The notes beneath the pieces are model-generated. The model was not told the origin of the DNA and searched no databases. It worked only from the letters and a program-made list of their open reading frames with translations. Source: Aquatica leii (taxonomy: Eukaryota; Arthropoda; Insecta; Coleoptera; Lampyridae). From it: DNA of 64,000 bases. The stretch covers positions 131,210,545-131,274,544 of the forward strand of contig CM069433.1 of assembly GCA_035610365.1 (NCBI GenBank), given 5' to 3'. Shown here in pieces: positions 22,691 through 34,836 of the stretch. Within the stretch, counting starts at the first letter, position 1; every line of letters starts with the position of its first letter. A program made the position numbers and the translations under genes.

Positions 22691-24689
22691 ATAAAGAGTA
22701 ACTTATTATTAAGTCAAACTAAAATCAAGAAATTTACGTATGTAAAGCTTCAAATAAGTTAGTAAAAGTGAGATCTGGAGTTAGATGAAGTTAAAACAAG
22801 GATAAAAAAGAGTTTAAATAATTGCTTTTAATTTTTTGTGAACCTGTAAGCCGAGAAATGTAAAGCCGTTCTGAAAGCTTATAAAATATAAAACACAAAA
22901 TGGAATCCAATCGAGTCGAAATAGTTGTTTTTAAAATCTCGAAAAATGATTACTAAAATACTGTGTGAGATACAAAATGTTGAAAATTATTTGTGCTTCA
23001 TAATTAAATTTTCCGACATTACAAATATTGTTTAAAGTCATGTATACAATTTTTATTGATTGGTTATTGAATAAAACTAAAATAAAACATTGTTCATAAT
23101 AATAAACGGTTTCAAATAACATTTTAGTTTGCTATCCAGTTGTAACTCAATAAATTTTAGTAAAAAAGTTTTTATCAACCAATGAATACAAAAACATAAA
23201 CAAACATGATTTGTTTCAAAATTAAATATTAAATAAAAAGAAAGTGATTTATATTTATGAAGCTTAAAATTATTTCAATTAAAGGTTTAGTGTCAGATAG
23301 AAAATAAGATCGATTTCGAATAAATTGCTTCGTCGCGTTTTAGTGTAAACTTCCTATATTATATTTCTAGCAAAATTTACTTGAAGTAACAGAAAAGAAA
23401 CGTACATACTTGACGTGTTGTTTTTAGAAACTTTCATATGGATATTCTACATAATTAAACATGTGTCTGTTTACAACAACATCTCTTGGCAACGTTAATG
23501 GATTATACACATATGTACACGTAGAAAAGATTTGAAAAATAGCCAGTTAATCGGGCGAAATGGGAAAGACATATTCTACGCCACCGTTATTCATAACAGT
23601 TATTTGTTTGATTTTATTTAAATATGTTGAAACTCAAACTACGCAAAATCTCAATGTTTGTAAGTATGTCTATTTTGCAAATTAGAAAAAGTGATCGAAT
23701 GTAAATAAAAACATTTTTGGGTCTGAAATTATTTTATTTATCTAGAAGGCACTCATATTTTTCGTAATTAAGATATTTTAAGACTAACACCTTAAAGTTA
23801 TTGCAAAAACTACAAAAAAAACACACGCTTGGTATTTTTTTATAGTCACACACGTTTATTATTTGATTATTTTCACACACTTAAATTGATTATTTAATTG
23901 GTGCATTAATACGTTAATTTGAAATAATTGTATCTAAACATAGATAAGCGTAAAAATGTTTGTTCAAGGGTATTAGCTATACTCCACTTATTTATCGATT
24001 ACACCTTTGAACTATATAAAGTGGTTTTTTATATATTTCAAGTTCAAAAATAAAGACTTAAAGTAGAAAGTTGCTAAAAAGATTGATGTTTGTAGTTTAA
24101 ATTCAAAAGTAACGAAAAACTGTTTGTGTTGTTTATTTTTACTTATGGATTGGAATTTTGTATTATTTTTAATATGTTTATTTTTAGCAAATATAGTATC
24201 AGTTTTAAAGTGTTATTTTACAAATGCTTATACCATAATTTATATGAACAGCTATGCGCTATTTTGCCTTTTCTCCTACAATTCTTTAATTTATATGCAT
24301 TTGAAAAAAGCTTCTAAAGTAGGATCCAAAAAAAAATTTGCAGTGGTTAAAATGTATAATAATAATCAGAAGCTTCAAATCGTAATTACTACTTGTATGC
24401 ATTTTCATATACACATGAATTTATAAAACAAACTAAATGCTAGTTTTATAATCAAACTTTTAATTGAAATGAGGGTACTAAGAAATAATTTTTTTGGCTC
24501 AAATCAATAAGTTCATCTCCATTCATAAAAACCAAGTACGCATTCACTTTCGGAAATTTTTGTAATAAACTACATCCGAAAATTCGTTTAATAAGCCTTC
24601 GGCAACAACTCAAGTTATCGTTTTTACGATAGCACACACCTTATTGCTTAGTAAGTGGTACATACCGACCTGCTTACACAAAAACGACA
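22691..24689. other. AT-rich intergenic stretch
   Basis: No recognisable gene or transposon protein was found. Open frames such as the 100-codon one near 24,124 are low-complexity Leu/Phe/Lys strings with no family features. Confidence 0.4.
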
Positions 24690-26960
24690 ATCTAACAAAG
24701 AATCACTACAGAGTTAGGTAATCAACTTGTCAATCAAGCCAGATTCTAAATTCCACAGAAGTGACTTAAGAAAAAGTAGTCTCCGTATATAAAAAAGAAG
24801 TATCGTCACAGCTGGTTAAGCCAAAGTTGGATACCAATGAGGGGATATCTCAAAACCATGATCACGATTAAAGTTATTGTGGGATGTTTGATGATTTTTA
24901 TGCTCTCTCGGATTTTCCGATTGAAGAAAAATGCAGATTTTGCAATCACCGAAACGTTATTAAAATCTATATTGTAACCTGTATTAAAATGTTGTTCAGC
25001 AACCGCAGACTTAGAAATAAGCCTTTTTTTATACAACGATCATGTTATGAAATGCCTGTAATGGCGGAATGACCGGTTTTAATGAAAGTGTAGGAAGTTT
25101 GTCCTTGTTAGAAGAAATAATCTGAAAGATTTTACCTGTCGAGTGTCTGTCCGTGTGGATGGGTTTGCGATAAACAGATTGGCCCAGAAGTGCGTCGGGC
25201 TTACGGGTCACAAAAACGTCGAGAAATGGGCGAAGAGCATTAGTTTCGATTTCTATAGTAAATTTGATATCTAGATGTTAATTGTTTAGATTATCAAGAA
25301 CAGACAATTCGAGATGAACATAAGACCAAACAATAAACGTGTCGTCAACATACCTAAACCAAACTTTAGGTTTTAATATATAGCAACCATTTTAAAAGAT
25401 TCTATAAAAATATTAGCTACAACACGTGATAAAGGAGAACCAATAGCAGCACCAGAAACCTATTCATAAAACTTATTATGAAATTGGTAGTACGTGGATG
25501 ATAAACAATTGTCAATAAAAGAAATCAAACTCAAGTCCTTACCATGTTGAGACAGAATCTGTTCGATGATAATAAGTCCTTAATAGGAACTTTTGTAAAA
25601 AGTGAAGCGACATCAAAACTCACAAGAAGATCTTGGGGTTCAAATTTTCTAGTTTCTAAACTTTGAATAAAATGCTGAGAGTTGAGGATGTGAGAAGAGG
25701 TTTAACCTGTAAATTCGCAAAGAATGTTGGACAAGAACTTGGCTCCCTTGTAGGTAGGTGATTGGATAGTACTGACGATAGATAGAAAAGGAATACCTTA
25801 TTTATGAACGTTGGGAAGTCCGTATAGACGAGGTGGTAAGTCGACGATTAGTTTCAGGAGGTAGATTGGAAGATTTGATGATTTGGCTGACCTCACGTTC
25901 AATCCTCGAAGTGGGATTAGAAGTTAGAAGAGCGTACGATTCCTTAGACAAAATAAAATGGATTTTCGTATATTATTAATTTGGTACAAAACGACTTTGT
26001 CGGCTGGAAAAACAATAATATTGGAGTTCCTACGAAGACTCTTTAGAGCTAACTCTTCCGACTTAGAAATGTTGGATTTGAGAACTTTAGATGATTCAAA
26101 GATTTTGCCAGTGTGAATACGAATGGGATCTGAAATGTGGTGAGAAAGATGTCTTATAAAAGACTCGACAACACATAAAATATCTTCTTTAAGAATACGT
26201 TTGGGAGCAACATCAAAATTCAAATCCTTAAATAACACGGATTCTTGTTCTGAAGTTAGAGTCAGACTAGATAAATTGACGACTATCTTCAGAGAATTAG
26301 TATTGGTTGAAACTTTATGATTCTTCGCAATAATTAAAACTTTTTGAGATGATCTTCAGTGCTTAGTCGTAGAATGGTATCAGACTGCTGATAAGTAATG
26401 TTGTCAAAAGATTTCAATCATCCAGGGATAGAGTGTTGGCCAAATCAAAATAAAGATAAAAGAGTTGTTTTCAAAATAGATTTTGATAACGTTTCGGTGA
26501 TTGTAAAATCTTCATTTTTCCTTAATAGGCAAATCCGAGAGAGCATAGAAATCATCAAACATCCCAATAACTTTAATCGTGATTATAGTTTTCAGCTTCT
26601 TTGGTTCCCGGTCATTATTCCTTTATCAAAAACACGCCCCTTTTCGACCGTATTCCAATCAGAGCTGAGCTTAACCAACTACGACGGAACTTCTTGTTTA
26701 TATATGGAGTTTAGAATCTAGCTTGGTTCACAAGTTGATTACCTAACTCTGTAGTAGTACTTACCTTTTTACACTTTAAAATTTGGGTTGGTTCACAAGT
26801 TGATTACCTAATTTTTTAAAGGATCTTAGTAAGATTTCGGTTGCTTGTTTGAGTTCCTCGATTTGTCTCACGCCCTGATGAAGACTTACGAAAGTGGGCA
26901 AAACGTGTTTGCAATTTTGGTTACAACAATGACACGGTCCAAACCCGAAAGACATTCTCA
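24690..26960 (-). mobile_element. Penelope-like retroelement relic with inverted 3'-end copy
   Basis: On the minus strand: LFKDLNFDVAPKRILKEDI, then SKSEELALKSLRRNSNIIVF and a PADK motif (26,240-25,980). Next are AIGSPLSRVVANIFIESF (about 25,440) and a degraded F-Y-V-D-D-T box (about 25,350). They are followed by LRPFLDVFVTRKPD and YRKPIHTDRHSTG (about 25,130-25,240). These are Penelope-type RT landmarks in the right order. The endonuclease-side segment (VSVIAKSAFFFNRKIRES, IKIIKHP) ends near 24,850 on the minus strand. The same segment appears on the plus strand at 26,460-26,590 (VSVIVKSSFFLNRQIRES, EIIKHPNNFNRD). Matching inverted sequence with the core gagttaggtaatcaacttgt lies near 24,711 and 26,750. 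Penelope elements often carry such terminal partial copies. The element is dead. Confidence 0.82.
26865..26960 (+). other. Penelope terminal segment with hammerhead-like core words
   Basis: The sequence ccctgatgaagacttacgaa followed by agtgggcaaaacgt contains CTGATGA, a short stem-like spacer and a GAAAC-position word (here AAAAC). Hammerhead ribozymes are known in Penelope-like element termini. A homologous copy at 33,355-33,445 keeps the GAAAC but has CTTATGA. Each copy has lost one invariant position, so neither is expected to be active. Confidence 0.4.
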
Positions 26961-27670
26961 ACTTAGTATAGACTCCGGCCGTGGAAGCCTTGACTATTAC
27001 ATTAATTTCTCTGCTTAGTAACCAAGTTTATATTTCGATAAATTTAAGTAAACCTACGTGTATATATCTACGTACTTCAAATAATGGCTGATAGAACCGA
27101 TTCTAAAATTTTAGGTTATATTTATGTAAACATAAATTAACAAGTAGTGCGTACCGTAAACATAAACAAATGTACTTCCTTTTTTACATCTTTGAGACAA
27201 ATAAACACGTTGCGAAAGCATACAGATTACTCGTCCAGAGAGAAGCGTAGCTTTCCGATGTTGCCAGGTCGACGGCCGAAACGGTAGAAGATATCAACCT
27301 AATCCTTTAGTGAGATATGTAAGTGTTAAAACTATCTTTTTAAATTATTTTCAGTTATACAAGTTGCGTTAGAATATTGTAACGTATCAAAATTAGGTTT
27401 ATTTAAGGCAACACCCTGTATTTTATGACATTTTTAGATTATACGTTAAAAACTAGGCCCGCTTTATTAAACATTCCTTATACGTATGTATTATCAATTT
27501 TGCGAAAATTGTGATTTTGAGAGAAATTTTCAACTTAAAAAAGGATTAAAAACACGAACACTTTCTACTTAAAACAGCAGATATTTATATCAAATGATTG
27601 TAGACTTTATGGCTTTCATTGCCTCTGAGTAGGATTTCGATATTTTCTACAAGTTGTTTAAAAAATAATT
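26961..27670. other. AT-rich spacer
   Basis: No protein was recognised. A short GC-richer patch (27,230-27,300) has no detectable fold or family. Confidence 0.35.
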
Positions 27671-28334
27671 ATACAGGGTGAATCAGAATATGTGTGAAGT
27701 ACAATAACTATAAATAATAGGCGTAAAATAAAGACGGTTGTTTAAATCAACTCATATCCTAGCATGCATAGGTAAAAAGTTATTAGGTCTTCAAAGTCAG
27801 AAAAAAATTACTTTTTTGTTAATAACTTCTAAACTATTTTTTGTAGTTGTTAACGAGTACTTAAAAACAAAAAAATGTGAAAATTTAATGAAAATTAAAT
27901 AAGCAGAAGATGGATTTTTCGAGTACCTCCACTGTTAAATCCTCTGGAACTTTTTAATCTTGAAGTTTTTTTTAATTTAAATTGTGTTTGATAGGAAATT
28001 TTATTCGTAAATTTTTTTGTCTCTTATAATGTTTTGATTAAACGCATCGTTTAGCTTTAAATAAATAAAAAGTTGTTTTAGAAGACCACTCGTGATTGAG
28101 AAACATTGAACCTTAGAGAAATTCGTCTTGTACTGTCATTAGGATGATCGTTTATCCAATTCAATATTCTTTCTTCCAAAAAAAGAATCACATCTCTTTG
28201 TTGACCGGAGTATTGAGTTCGTTTTCCGAAAGATACGGCTTCACTTAATCTTTCCTCTATCCGCTGAAACGTCTTTATTTTATGCCTATTATTTATAGTT
28301 ATCGTACTTCCCACATATTCTGATTCACCCTGTA
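27671..28334 (-). mobile_element. Short mariner/IS630-type element with 66-bp terminal inverted repeats
   Basis: The arms 27671-27736 and 28269-28334 are near-perfect inverted copies starting tacagggtgaatcagaatat. On the minus strand from the right arm, a short frame reads ILNWINDHPNDSTRRISLRF and NVSQSRV. This resembles the helix-turn-helix N-terminus of insect IS630/mariner-like transposases. The catalytic domain is absent, so this is an internally deleted non-autonomous copy of 664 bp. Confidence 0.8.
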
Positions 28335-28830
28335 TATTTATCAAACATCAAAAAGTCCCTTAACTTAAATGGATCACCCTGTATTATTCATGTTATGGGA
28401 AAGAGCATTACGTTTTCTATCTAACTTCTTGTAATGCATTAAAATTAATGATTAAAAAATTATTAAATAGTTTCTGTAAAATTTATTTTCTATTTTAGTA
28501 GGCCATGCTTTTAACAGCAAGATATTGTATATTCCGAGACATATTTGTTCCTTAATGTTTATTTCAAAACCTCAAGGTTCATGTTACTGCACTGCGCTTT
28601 CTATAAAAACACAAAGTTCTAATATCAGTAATAATACAGACATTTGATTAATCTGGTTGGAGGTTGTCATTAAACTTAGCATTCTGTCTAAATACAGTTG
28701 ATTACGTACTCTATATTTAATGGTAGCAGTTTTCACCTTTAATCCTTCAAGTTTCAGTTACGTTATACAAGGAAAAGTGGATATGACGTTTATTTTTGGT
28801 GAATGTGTTAGTAATTGTTAGTAATTCAAA
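28335..28830. other. AT-rich spacer
   Basis: It starts with another ccctgta end at about 28,377 but has no matching partner that I can find. Nothing coding was recognised. Confidence 0.3.
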
Positions 28831-30040
28831 GAAAAGTCTGTTGTAAATAACCTGGACAATGAGTTTTTGGTTTTACAATCAGTACAATGCAAATGTGTTA
28901 ACATTTTGAAAATAACGAAAAAGCAACCAAAGTTAACATTCACAATTAAAAAGAGAAAGCTTGAGCATACCATCAGAGGCGAGAAATCTTAATTATTTGA
29001 ACTGATTATTCAAGAAAAGATTGAAAGGAAGCGCAGTGTGGGTAAAAGAATAACATCATGGTTGCGTAAACTAAGAGAATGGTATAACTGCAATTAGAAT
29101 TAGAGCTGCTGTGAATAAAATACAATTAACTATAATGATAACCAACATTCGGACGGAGATGGCACTCTAAGAAGTAAGCAAAAATATCCTTTGAATTAAA
29201 ACGAAAAAACAATCGGGTGTTAACGATTTTAGCTTGGTCATAATTTAAATATTCACTGGAAAACCCACTTAAGACTTGTGTTGTTTTTAAACTTGGCATC
29301 GCAGTGTGTGTAAATACTACTGTTCTAGACATATAAAACGCAGTTTTTAGTAGAAAATATATCTGATTCTGAGGCATCAAGTCAACGTACCGTTATGCTT
29401 TGAACGATTAATCCAGGAAGACCTTTCCTTGTATTGACAAAATAAAAGGACCGACAGACGAATCAACTTTTCATAATAATAACGACCTGTTAAACCGACA
29501 TAACTTTCATTCTTATGATACTGAAAACTGTCGCTTGTATCGCACTGTTGATCGCCAAAATTGGTAAAGCGTCAATGTTTTTGGGGGAATTTCAGGAGGC
29601 CACGTAATTGGTCCTCATTTTTTTATGGAAATGGCGCAAAATAAGAATTTTTGACTCTTCTGGATGACGAAAGTAGAAAAAAAAATGTGGCTACAGCTGA
29701 ATGGTGCTCCTCCACGCTTTAGTCGGTAAGTAAAAAATTATTGAAGTAGAAAATTCCGCAACAAATGGATCAAAAAAGGAGGTCCATGTGAGTGACCACC
29801 AAGATCTTCTAAATTAACCATATTATAGATTTTTATGAGATTTAAAAAAAAATAGTTTATCACAATCTACCTATCACTGCTGATGATATGAAGATTAGAA
29901 TAAGGAATGCATTTGCTTACATAACTGCAGATATCCTGAGAAATGTTAGAAAATAATTTGAAGAACGAATACGATTATACATAAAAGAAGAAGGCAATCA
30001 TATTGAGCATGTATTGTGGGTTTTTTCTGGTTTCTCTTTT
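28831..30040 (+). pseudogene. Mariner/IS630-like transposase relic
   Basis: The plus-strand translation from about 29,460 gives RHNFHSYDTENCRLYRTVD, VFGGISGGHVIGPHFFMEM, QLNGAPPRFSR and then a short WIKKGGP block. It continues with ITADDMKIRIRNAFAYITAD, ILRNVRK and EGNHIEHVLWVFS. This matches the order of insect mariner-like transposases with NGAPPH around the second catalytic Asp. Stops and frameshifts are frequent. The Asp position in the QxDGAPPH box reads Asn. The N-terminal part (28,831-29,400) is barely recognisable. Confidence 0.78.
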
Positions 30041-30640
30041 ACAAATGTTTATGGCTTAGTTTATACATATTTTTAAATAAATTTTGATCGCAAAAGGCAG
30101 TTTCTTTACCAATTCTATATATTCTTTTTACAACAATCACCTAATCTTTCAAGCTGTCTGACTATTGACTATTTTCACCAAACTGGTAAAGTCGTTCATT
30201 GAGCGGTTTTACCTTAACTCACATAAGTCTCTGCTTTCTTACAATTATTGCTCATAAAAGGGCAATACGGGAGATAGCAGTAGTATACAGTCTTACTATT
30301 TATCAAATACAATTTAAAAAGAAAAGTCTACTAGAACTCATCACACGTAGAATTGGAAACATCAATCATTTTTCGGGCAGCTAGTATAGTACTAACATTT
30401 TTGTGAGCGATGTAACATACTTATCGAAATAATATGTATTGAATACCATACGTTTGATAATCATAGTGAACCACATTGTAAAAAGTCTTTAATGAAATAA
30501 AACTAAAACTGCATTGGTTAACTTTTATTTCCAAAGGTGATTACATGTGAATAGGGTGAACTTAAAACCCAGCGGCCTGTATAAGAATTCCAAGACATTT
30601 AAAAATTAAATACGTACATATAAATAATTCGGTTATTATG
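30041..30640. other. AT-rich spacer
   Basis: No gene or transposon protein was recognised. Confidence 0.35.
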
Positions 30641-30919
30641 ATTTTTATTAACAAGTATTTTTGTAACATAAACATGTTGTTTGTCGAAACAAATATACGG
30701 CACGTGCGTATTTTATCTACTAAATCTGCGATATGTTTGAAAAATATACAACTGGCGATTTAGTAGAAACGATGTTTTTTACAAATCTGTTTACAAATTA
30801 TTTAAGAATGTACTTTTACCGCAAATGTATTACTTTTATGATCGTACGCTGCTGTAGTCTAATCGCGGCTCAAGGGGCGGTATTTTACGGGAATGCGTTC
30901 TTGCATCGATCTTCTTTTA
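30641..30919 (-). repeat. Dispersed repeat, copy 2 (inverted)
   Basis: This is the reverse complement match of 14907-15238, with the same block order. The open frame across it is antisense to the repeat and shows no protein family. Confidence 0.7.
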
Positions 30920-31129
30920 GTTGGTTATAGAAATCTCTCTCAAAATCACAATTCTCTCAAAATTGGTAATAGATAGGTATAGGGAACTTTTAATAAAGTG
31001 GACCTACGTACAATCTAATAAACTATGGAATTTTGCCTTTAAAAAATACATAACTTTTTTATGTCACAATTTTCTAAAGCATCCTGTATAACTCAAAATA
31101 ATTTATTTTTACCACTGCTTTTTATTATA

Positions 31130-31575
31130 GTTTAGATTTTGGATTGTTTGGACATCATGTTTACCAATTCCTTTGTTTTTTAAAATGCTCATTAATTGTT
31201 CGTGCCTTATTGTGTCAAATGCTTTTGCAGAGTCTACAACACATACATACATGTTTTTAAATGTGTGTTTCGTGTACCTAAACCGTTGTTGATTTCGAAC
31301 TGGGTCTCACTCATTGTTCTTTCAGTCTTTGTAGATTCTATTATGCACTATTTTGAAAAGTACTTGTAATGTATGGCTCTGTGATCTTCATATTGTTGGG
31401 CATTTGGTTTTTTAGGAATTATTACAAACGTCGATGTAAGTCATTCTTTAAGAATTACTACTGGTTTTGTACACGGTGTTGATGAGATCTACTACTGAGT
31501 CTATATTGTTTTTGTTTATTAATTTAGAAGATTTGCTAGTATTTTGTCAGGACTTGTTGCTTTCCGAGTTTTGGG
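31130..31575 (-). pseudogene. Non-LTR reverse transcriptase, central fragment
   Basis: Minus-strand translation in changing frames gives SPDKILANLL, SVVDLINTVYKTS, TSTFVIIPKKPNA, HRAIHYKYFSK, MSETQFEINNGLGTRN and then a VDSAKAFDTIRHEQL-like segment. This corresponds to RT fingers through the first catalytic Asp region of a non-LTR element, the part missing from the fragment at 15,661-16,440. It may be the same family. Confidence 0.7.
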
Positions 31576-33339
31576 TTGTTTTATTGCTATCATTTTCTTT
31601 GGGTATGTGATTTAATCTTGCAGTGTCATCGTGTAACAGTTGCTTTATATATTACTTTCATTTTTCTAACCATAAATAAATCCATAATAATATTACCTTT
31701 TTTGTCTTTCAAAACACTTGTTTGTCTTTTTTCTGAATATTTCTGTAACTTATTTCACCTTTTTGCAAATGTTGAAATCACCATGCTTTTTTGTAGTATC
31801 TTAATTTATTTACACTTTTCACTGAACTAATGTTCTATAGCTTTTCGGATTTTTGATCTTATTGATTTCTGTATTTGTTTGTATTTCCGTGTCTTTTTTG
31901 TTAACACTATGTTTGATTTTGTTTTCAGTTGATTGTTTGTTAACAGTTAAATTAACGTATAATAATGTATCAGAAACAGATAGTTGCTTTCAGAACTTTC
32001 TCTACGTCATGGTAAAACTTCGTGATCGTCATTTGTCGTGTTATAAATGCGTATAGACATATTGGTAAATTAGGAAACATTATTTATATAATGTAGGTAA
32101 TAAGGTGGTTTCCCGTTGCCTTTCTCGGAGTTTCAGAGCCGGTTTCGTCAATTTTTCGCCTCTAAATTCTAGTATTAAGCTGTACCGAATCCCTTCTTTT
32201 TCACCTTAATTTAATACTCGCATCGCTGTTACTCGATGTCAGCTGATTTTGGTCCTCCCCGGGTATTTTATTTTCCCGATACCCACTCAACAGACAGAAT
32301 TTTGGAGTGTGATGTCCCTAAAGGTATTTTATCAATGACAATTTTGCAAAAAAGTTTTTGACAAGTGTGTATAAAAAACTTTGGCTCCCTTCAGTTCATT
32401 GTTACTAGCGGTCAAAATATTGTTTATACTCAAGAAAACATTTTGGGTTGTCTTGGTACATTTCAAAATTTACGTTACCCATATAAAGCATTGAGGCATT
32501 AGATTTTATAGCTAAATCGTATGGGTTTTCCGCACTTTTACATTCGTGTCTCCCAAATTATTTCACAATACACTCGTCGAAGCACAAAAAGCTTTAGGCA
32601 ATTGTTCTTTACTTTTTGTTACATTTGTAAAACATATTTATACAAACAGTTTCTAGCAGGTAACTGGAATACAAAAACTTCAATTAAATAAATCTAGAAG
32701 AGTCCATTCCGTTTTTCAAGATACACAAACGAAATGATGCAGCAAACAGTACGAATGCGTCACACCATCTGCGGAATTAAGCAGCAATAACATTTTCAAA
32801 GGCCCACAATTGGGACTCTGTAGTCGCAACCATATACATAGTAACGTATGTTATGGTTTTTACACAGTAAATGTAAATAACATCGTAGATATGATATGTA
32901 AATTTAGTAAAAACTCAGATTTAAAAAAAAATTACTTATGTGGTTATTGGAATGGACGATTCAATTAATCGTCTGCAAGAACAATCGTTATTTTTACATG
33001 TTAAATACAAATTAAAATTCTTATCCATAACTGTTTATTATTTTTTTTAAATTCTCTAAACAATCGAAACCGACCAAGAATAAATTGGGTAAAAATAAAT
33101 TATTTTTTACAAAACTAGGTCACTTTGGTTACTGCAGGTGTGCATAACTTTGATGTTATTCTTGGCTCACGTATCTAAGCTTTTATGATTTTTTTTGTAT
33201 TACAACGAATTTTTAGTTTAAACTATGATAAAATTTTACACAATGTAATGTAATAGCAAAGGTTTCCACGACAGGAGTCTATACTAATATAAGAATGTCT
33301 TCAGGCATAAAAAAATTCGAAGAACTCTAAAGAATTAGA
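31576..33339. other. AT-rich stretch upstream of Ir25a exons
   Basis: A GC-richer patch at about 32,100-32,300 (ggtttcccgttgcc and a ccccgggtatttt word) looks like a retroelement untranslated segment but was not identified. I looked here for the signal-peptide exon of Ir25a and did not find a convincing one. Open frames at 31,576 and 31,853 are low-complexity hydrophobic strings. Confidence 0.35.
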
Positions 33340-33450
33340 TAGTGACTTGTCTGAGTTCTTTGATATCTTTCACGCCCTTATGAAAGTAGACGAAACGTTG
33401 ACAACTTCAGTTACAACATTAACATAGTCCAAAACCGGAAGATGTTCTTA
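33340..33450 (+). repeat. Solo Penelope-like terminal fragment
   Basis: It aligns with 26,850-26,960: cacgccct-atgaa, gacgaaacgtt, gttacaac, then catagtccaaaaccgga versus cacggtccaaacccgaa. There is no coding region attached. It lies 180 bp before the first visible Ir25a exon. Confidence 0.55.
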
Positions 33451-33628
33451 TTCTAGTGTACACAAAAGTTTTATAATCAGTCTAAGTTCTAAAAAATATT
33501 TTTAAAATTTTTTTTAAAGCTTTGCTTATATTTGAGTTGTTTATGTTCTGGTTTCTTGTTTTTTTAATATATCATCAGTTTATATTTTATAAACACGCAG
33601 GTTGATTAAACTTAAACAACCTTTTTAG

Positions 33629-34763
33629 TGTATGTCAACGAAGAAGGAAATACTGTTGCAGAAAAATCTGTTGAAGTTGCCTTGTTATATACTAACAAAA
33701 ATACAAAACTTGGAATAAAAGTCGACGTTCAAAGAGCCGTTGGTAATCGTACCGATTCCCAAGGCTTGCTGGCTGCAAGTATGCGTTTTAAATTTAAGTA
33801 GTTATATTAGTAATTATACAATAATTAATATTTAGTGTGCAAAACGTACTCAAGTATGATAAAAGCAAAAACGTTTCCTCATTTAATCTTGGATACAACG
33901 ATGACTGGAATGGCTTCGGAAACGGTCAAAGTTTTTTCTAAAGCATTAAGTATTCCTACTATTAGTGGATCTTTTGGGCAAGACGGCGATTTGAGACAAT
34001 GGAGATTTTTATTCGAGGATCAGAAAAAATACTTGGTTCAAGTTATGCCACCAGCTGATTTAATACCAGAAATAATAAGAACAATCGTGTTGAACCAGAA
34101 TATATCAAATGCGGCTATACTATTTGACAACACTTTCGGTAATGCGTTATTTAGTGTATTTTTAATTTATTCTTTTTTTTTATTAGTAATGGATCACAAA
34201 TATAAATCTTTGCTGCAAAATATTGCTACACGTCACGTTGTTGCTCCTATACACGCAACTAACATAAAAGAGCAATTAGAAAAATTACGACGTTTGGATA
34301 TTTTAAATTATTTTATACTTGGCACTTTGGAAAATATTAAACGCGTTTTGGATGCAGCAGACGGGTTAGATTATTTTACCAGAAAATTTGCTTGGCACGT
34401 AATTACTCAGGATAAAGGCGAATTAAAGTGTAACTGTCGTAATGCCACTATTATTTATGTAAAACCAGCAATCGACAACCAGTATCAAGATCGACTAGGA
34501 TTCTTACGCACTGCTTATCAACTAAACGCGGAACCTGAAATTTCGGCAGCTTTCTACTTTGACTTGGCATTTCGAGCTTTTATAGCGACAAAGTTAGTAA
34601 TTATAAATTTATACAAACAGCATAAGTAATCTGTTTTATTTTCAGAGATATGATTGCAGATGGTGCTTGGCCGAAAAATATGTCCTACATTTCGTGTGAT
34701 GACTACGACGAAAAAAATACTCCCCCGCGTCATGGTTTAAATTTGAGAAAATACTTCACTCAA
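33629..34763 (+). CDS. Ir25a: Ir25a ionotropic receptor, 5' exons (amino-terminal domain)
   Basis: The exons are 33629-33778, 33836-34138, 34187-34592 and 34646-34763, all with GT/AG borders and continuous phases (introns 57, 48 and 53 nt). They encode the amino-terminal domain of Ir25a: YVNEEGNTVAEKSVEVALLY, FPHLILDTTMTGMASETVK, LSIPTISGSFGQDGDLRQWR, QVMPPADLIPEIIRTIV, VMDHKYKSLLQNIATRHV, RRLDILNYFILGTLENIKR and SAAFYFDLAFRAFIATKDM. Ir25a is the broadly expressed co-receptor that pairs with tuning IRs in sensory neuron cilia for smell, humidity and temperature. The first coding exon (signal peptide and about 45 residues) precedes 33,629 and was not located. The 48-nt intron has no stop and keeps frame, so a naive ORF reads through it. 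The gene continues at 50,773 after a 16-kb intron. Confidence 0.95.
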
Positions 34764-34836
34764 GTAAGTGTTCAATTATGTTACATTTTCTGAATCTCTT
34801 TTACATACGAGATTTATTTATTGCTCAAAGACTATA

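Noticed and set aside
24124..24426. 100-codon hydrophobic ORF
   Set aside because: Low-complexity AT-driven translation with two overlapping frames of similar quality, and no splice or family support.
26398..26721. Plus-strand 107-codon ORF as a separate gene
   Set aside because: It is the inverted terminal copy of the Penelope-like element; the same residues occur on minus at 24,806-25,036.
31576..32056. Two hydrophobic ORFs as candidate Ir25a signal-peptide exons
   Set aside because: Neither contains the conserved residues expected just before YVNEE, and no phase-1 donor follows in a suitable place.
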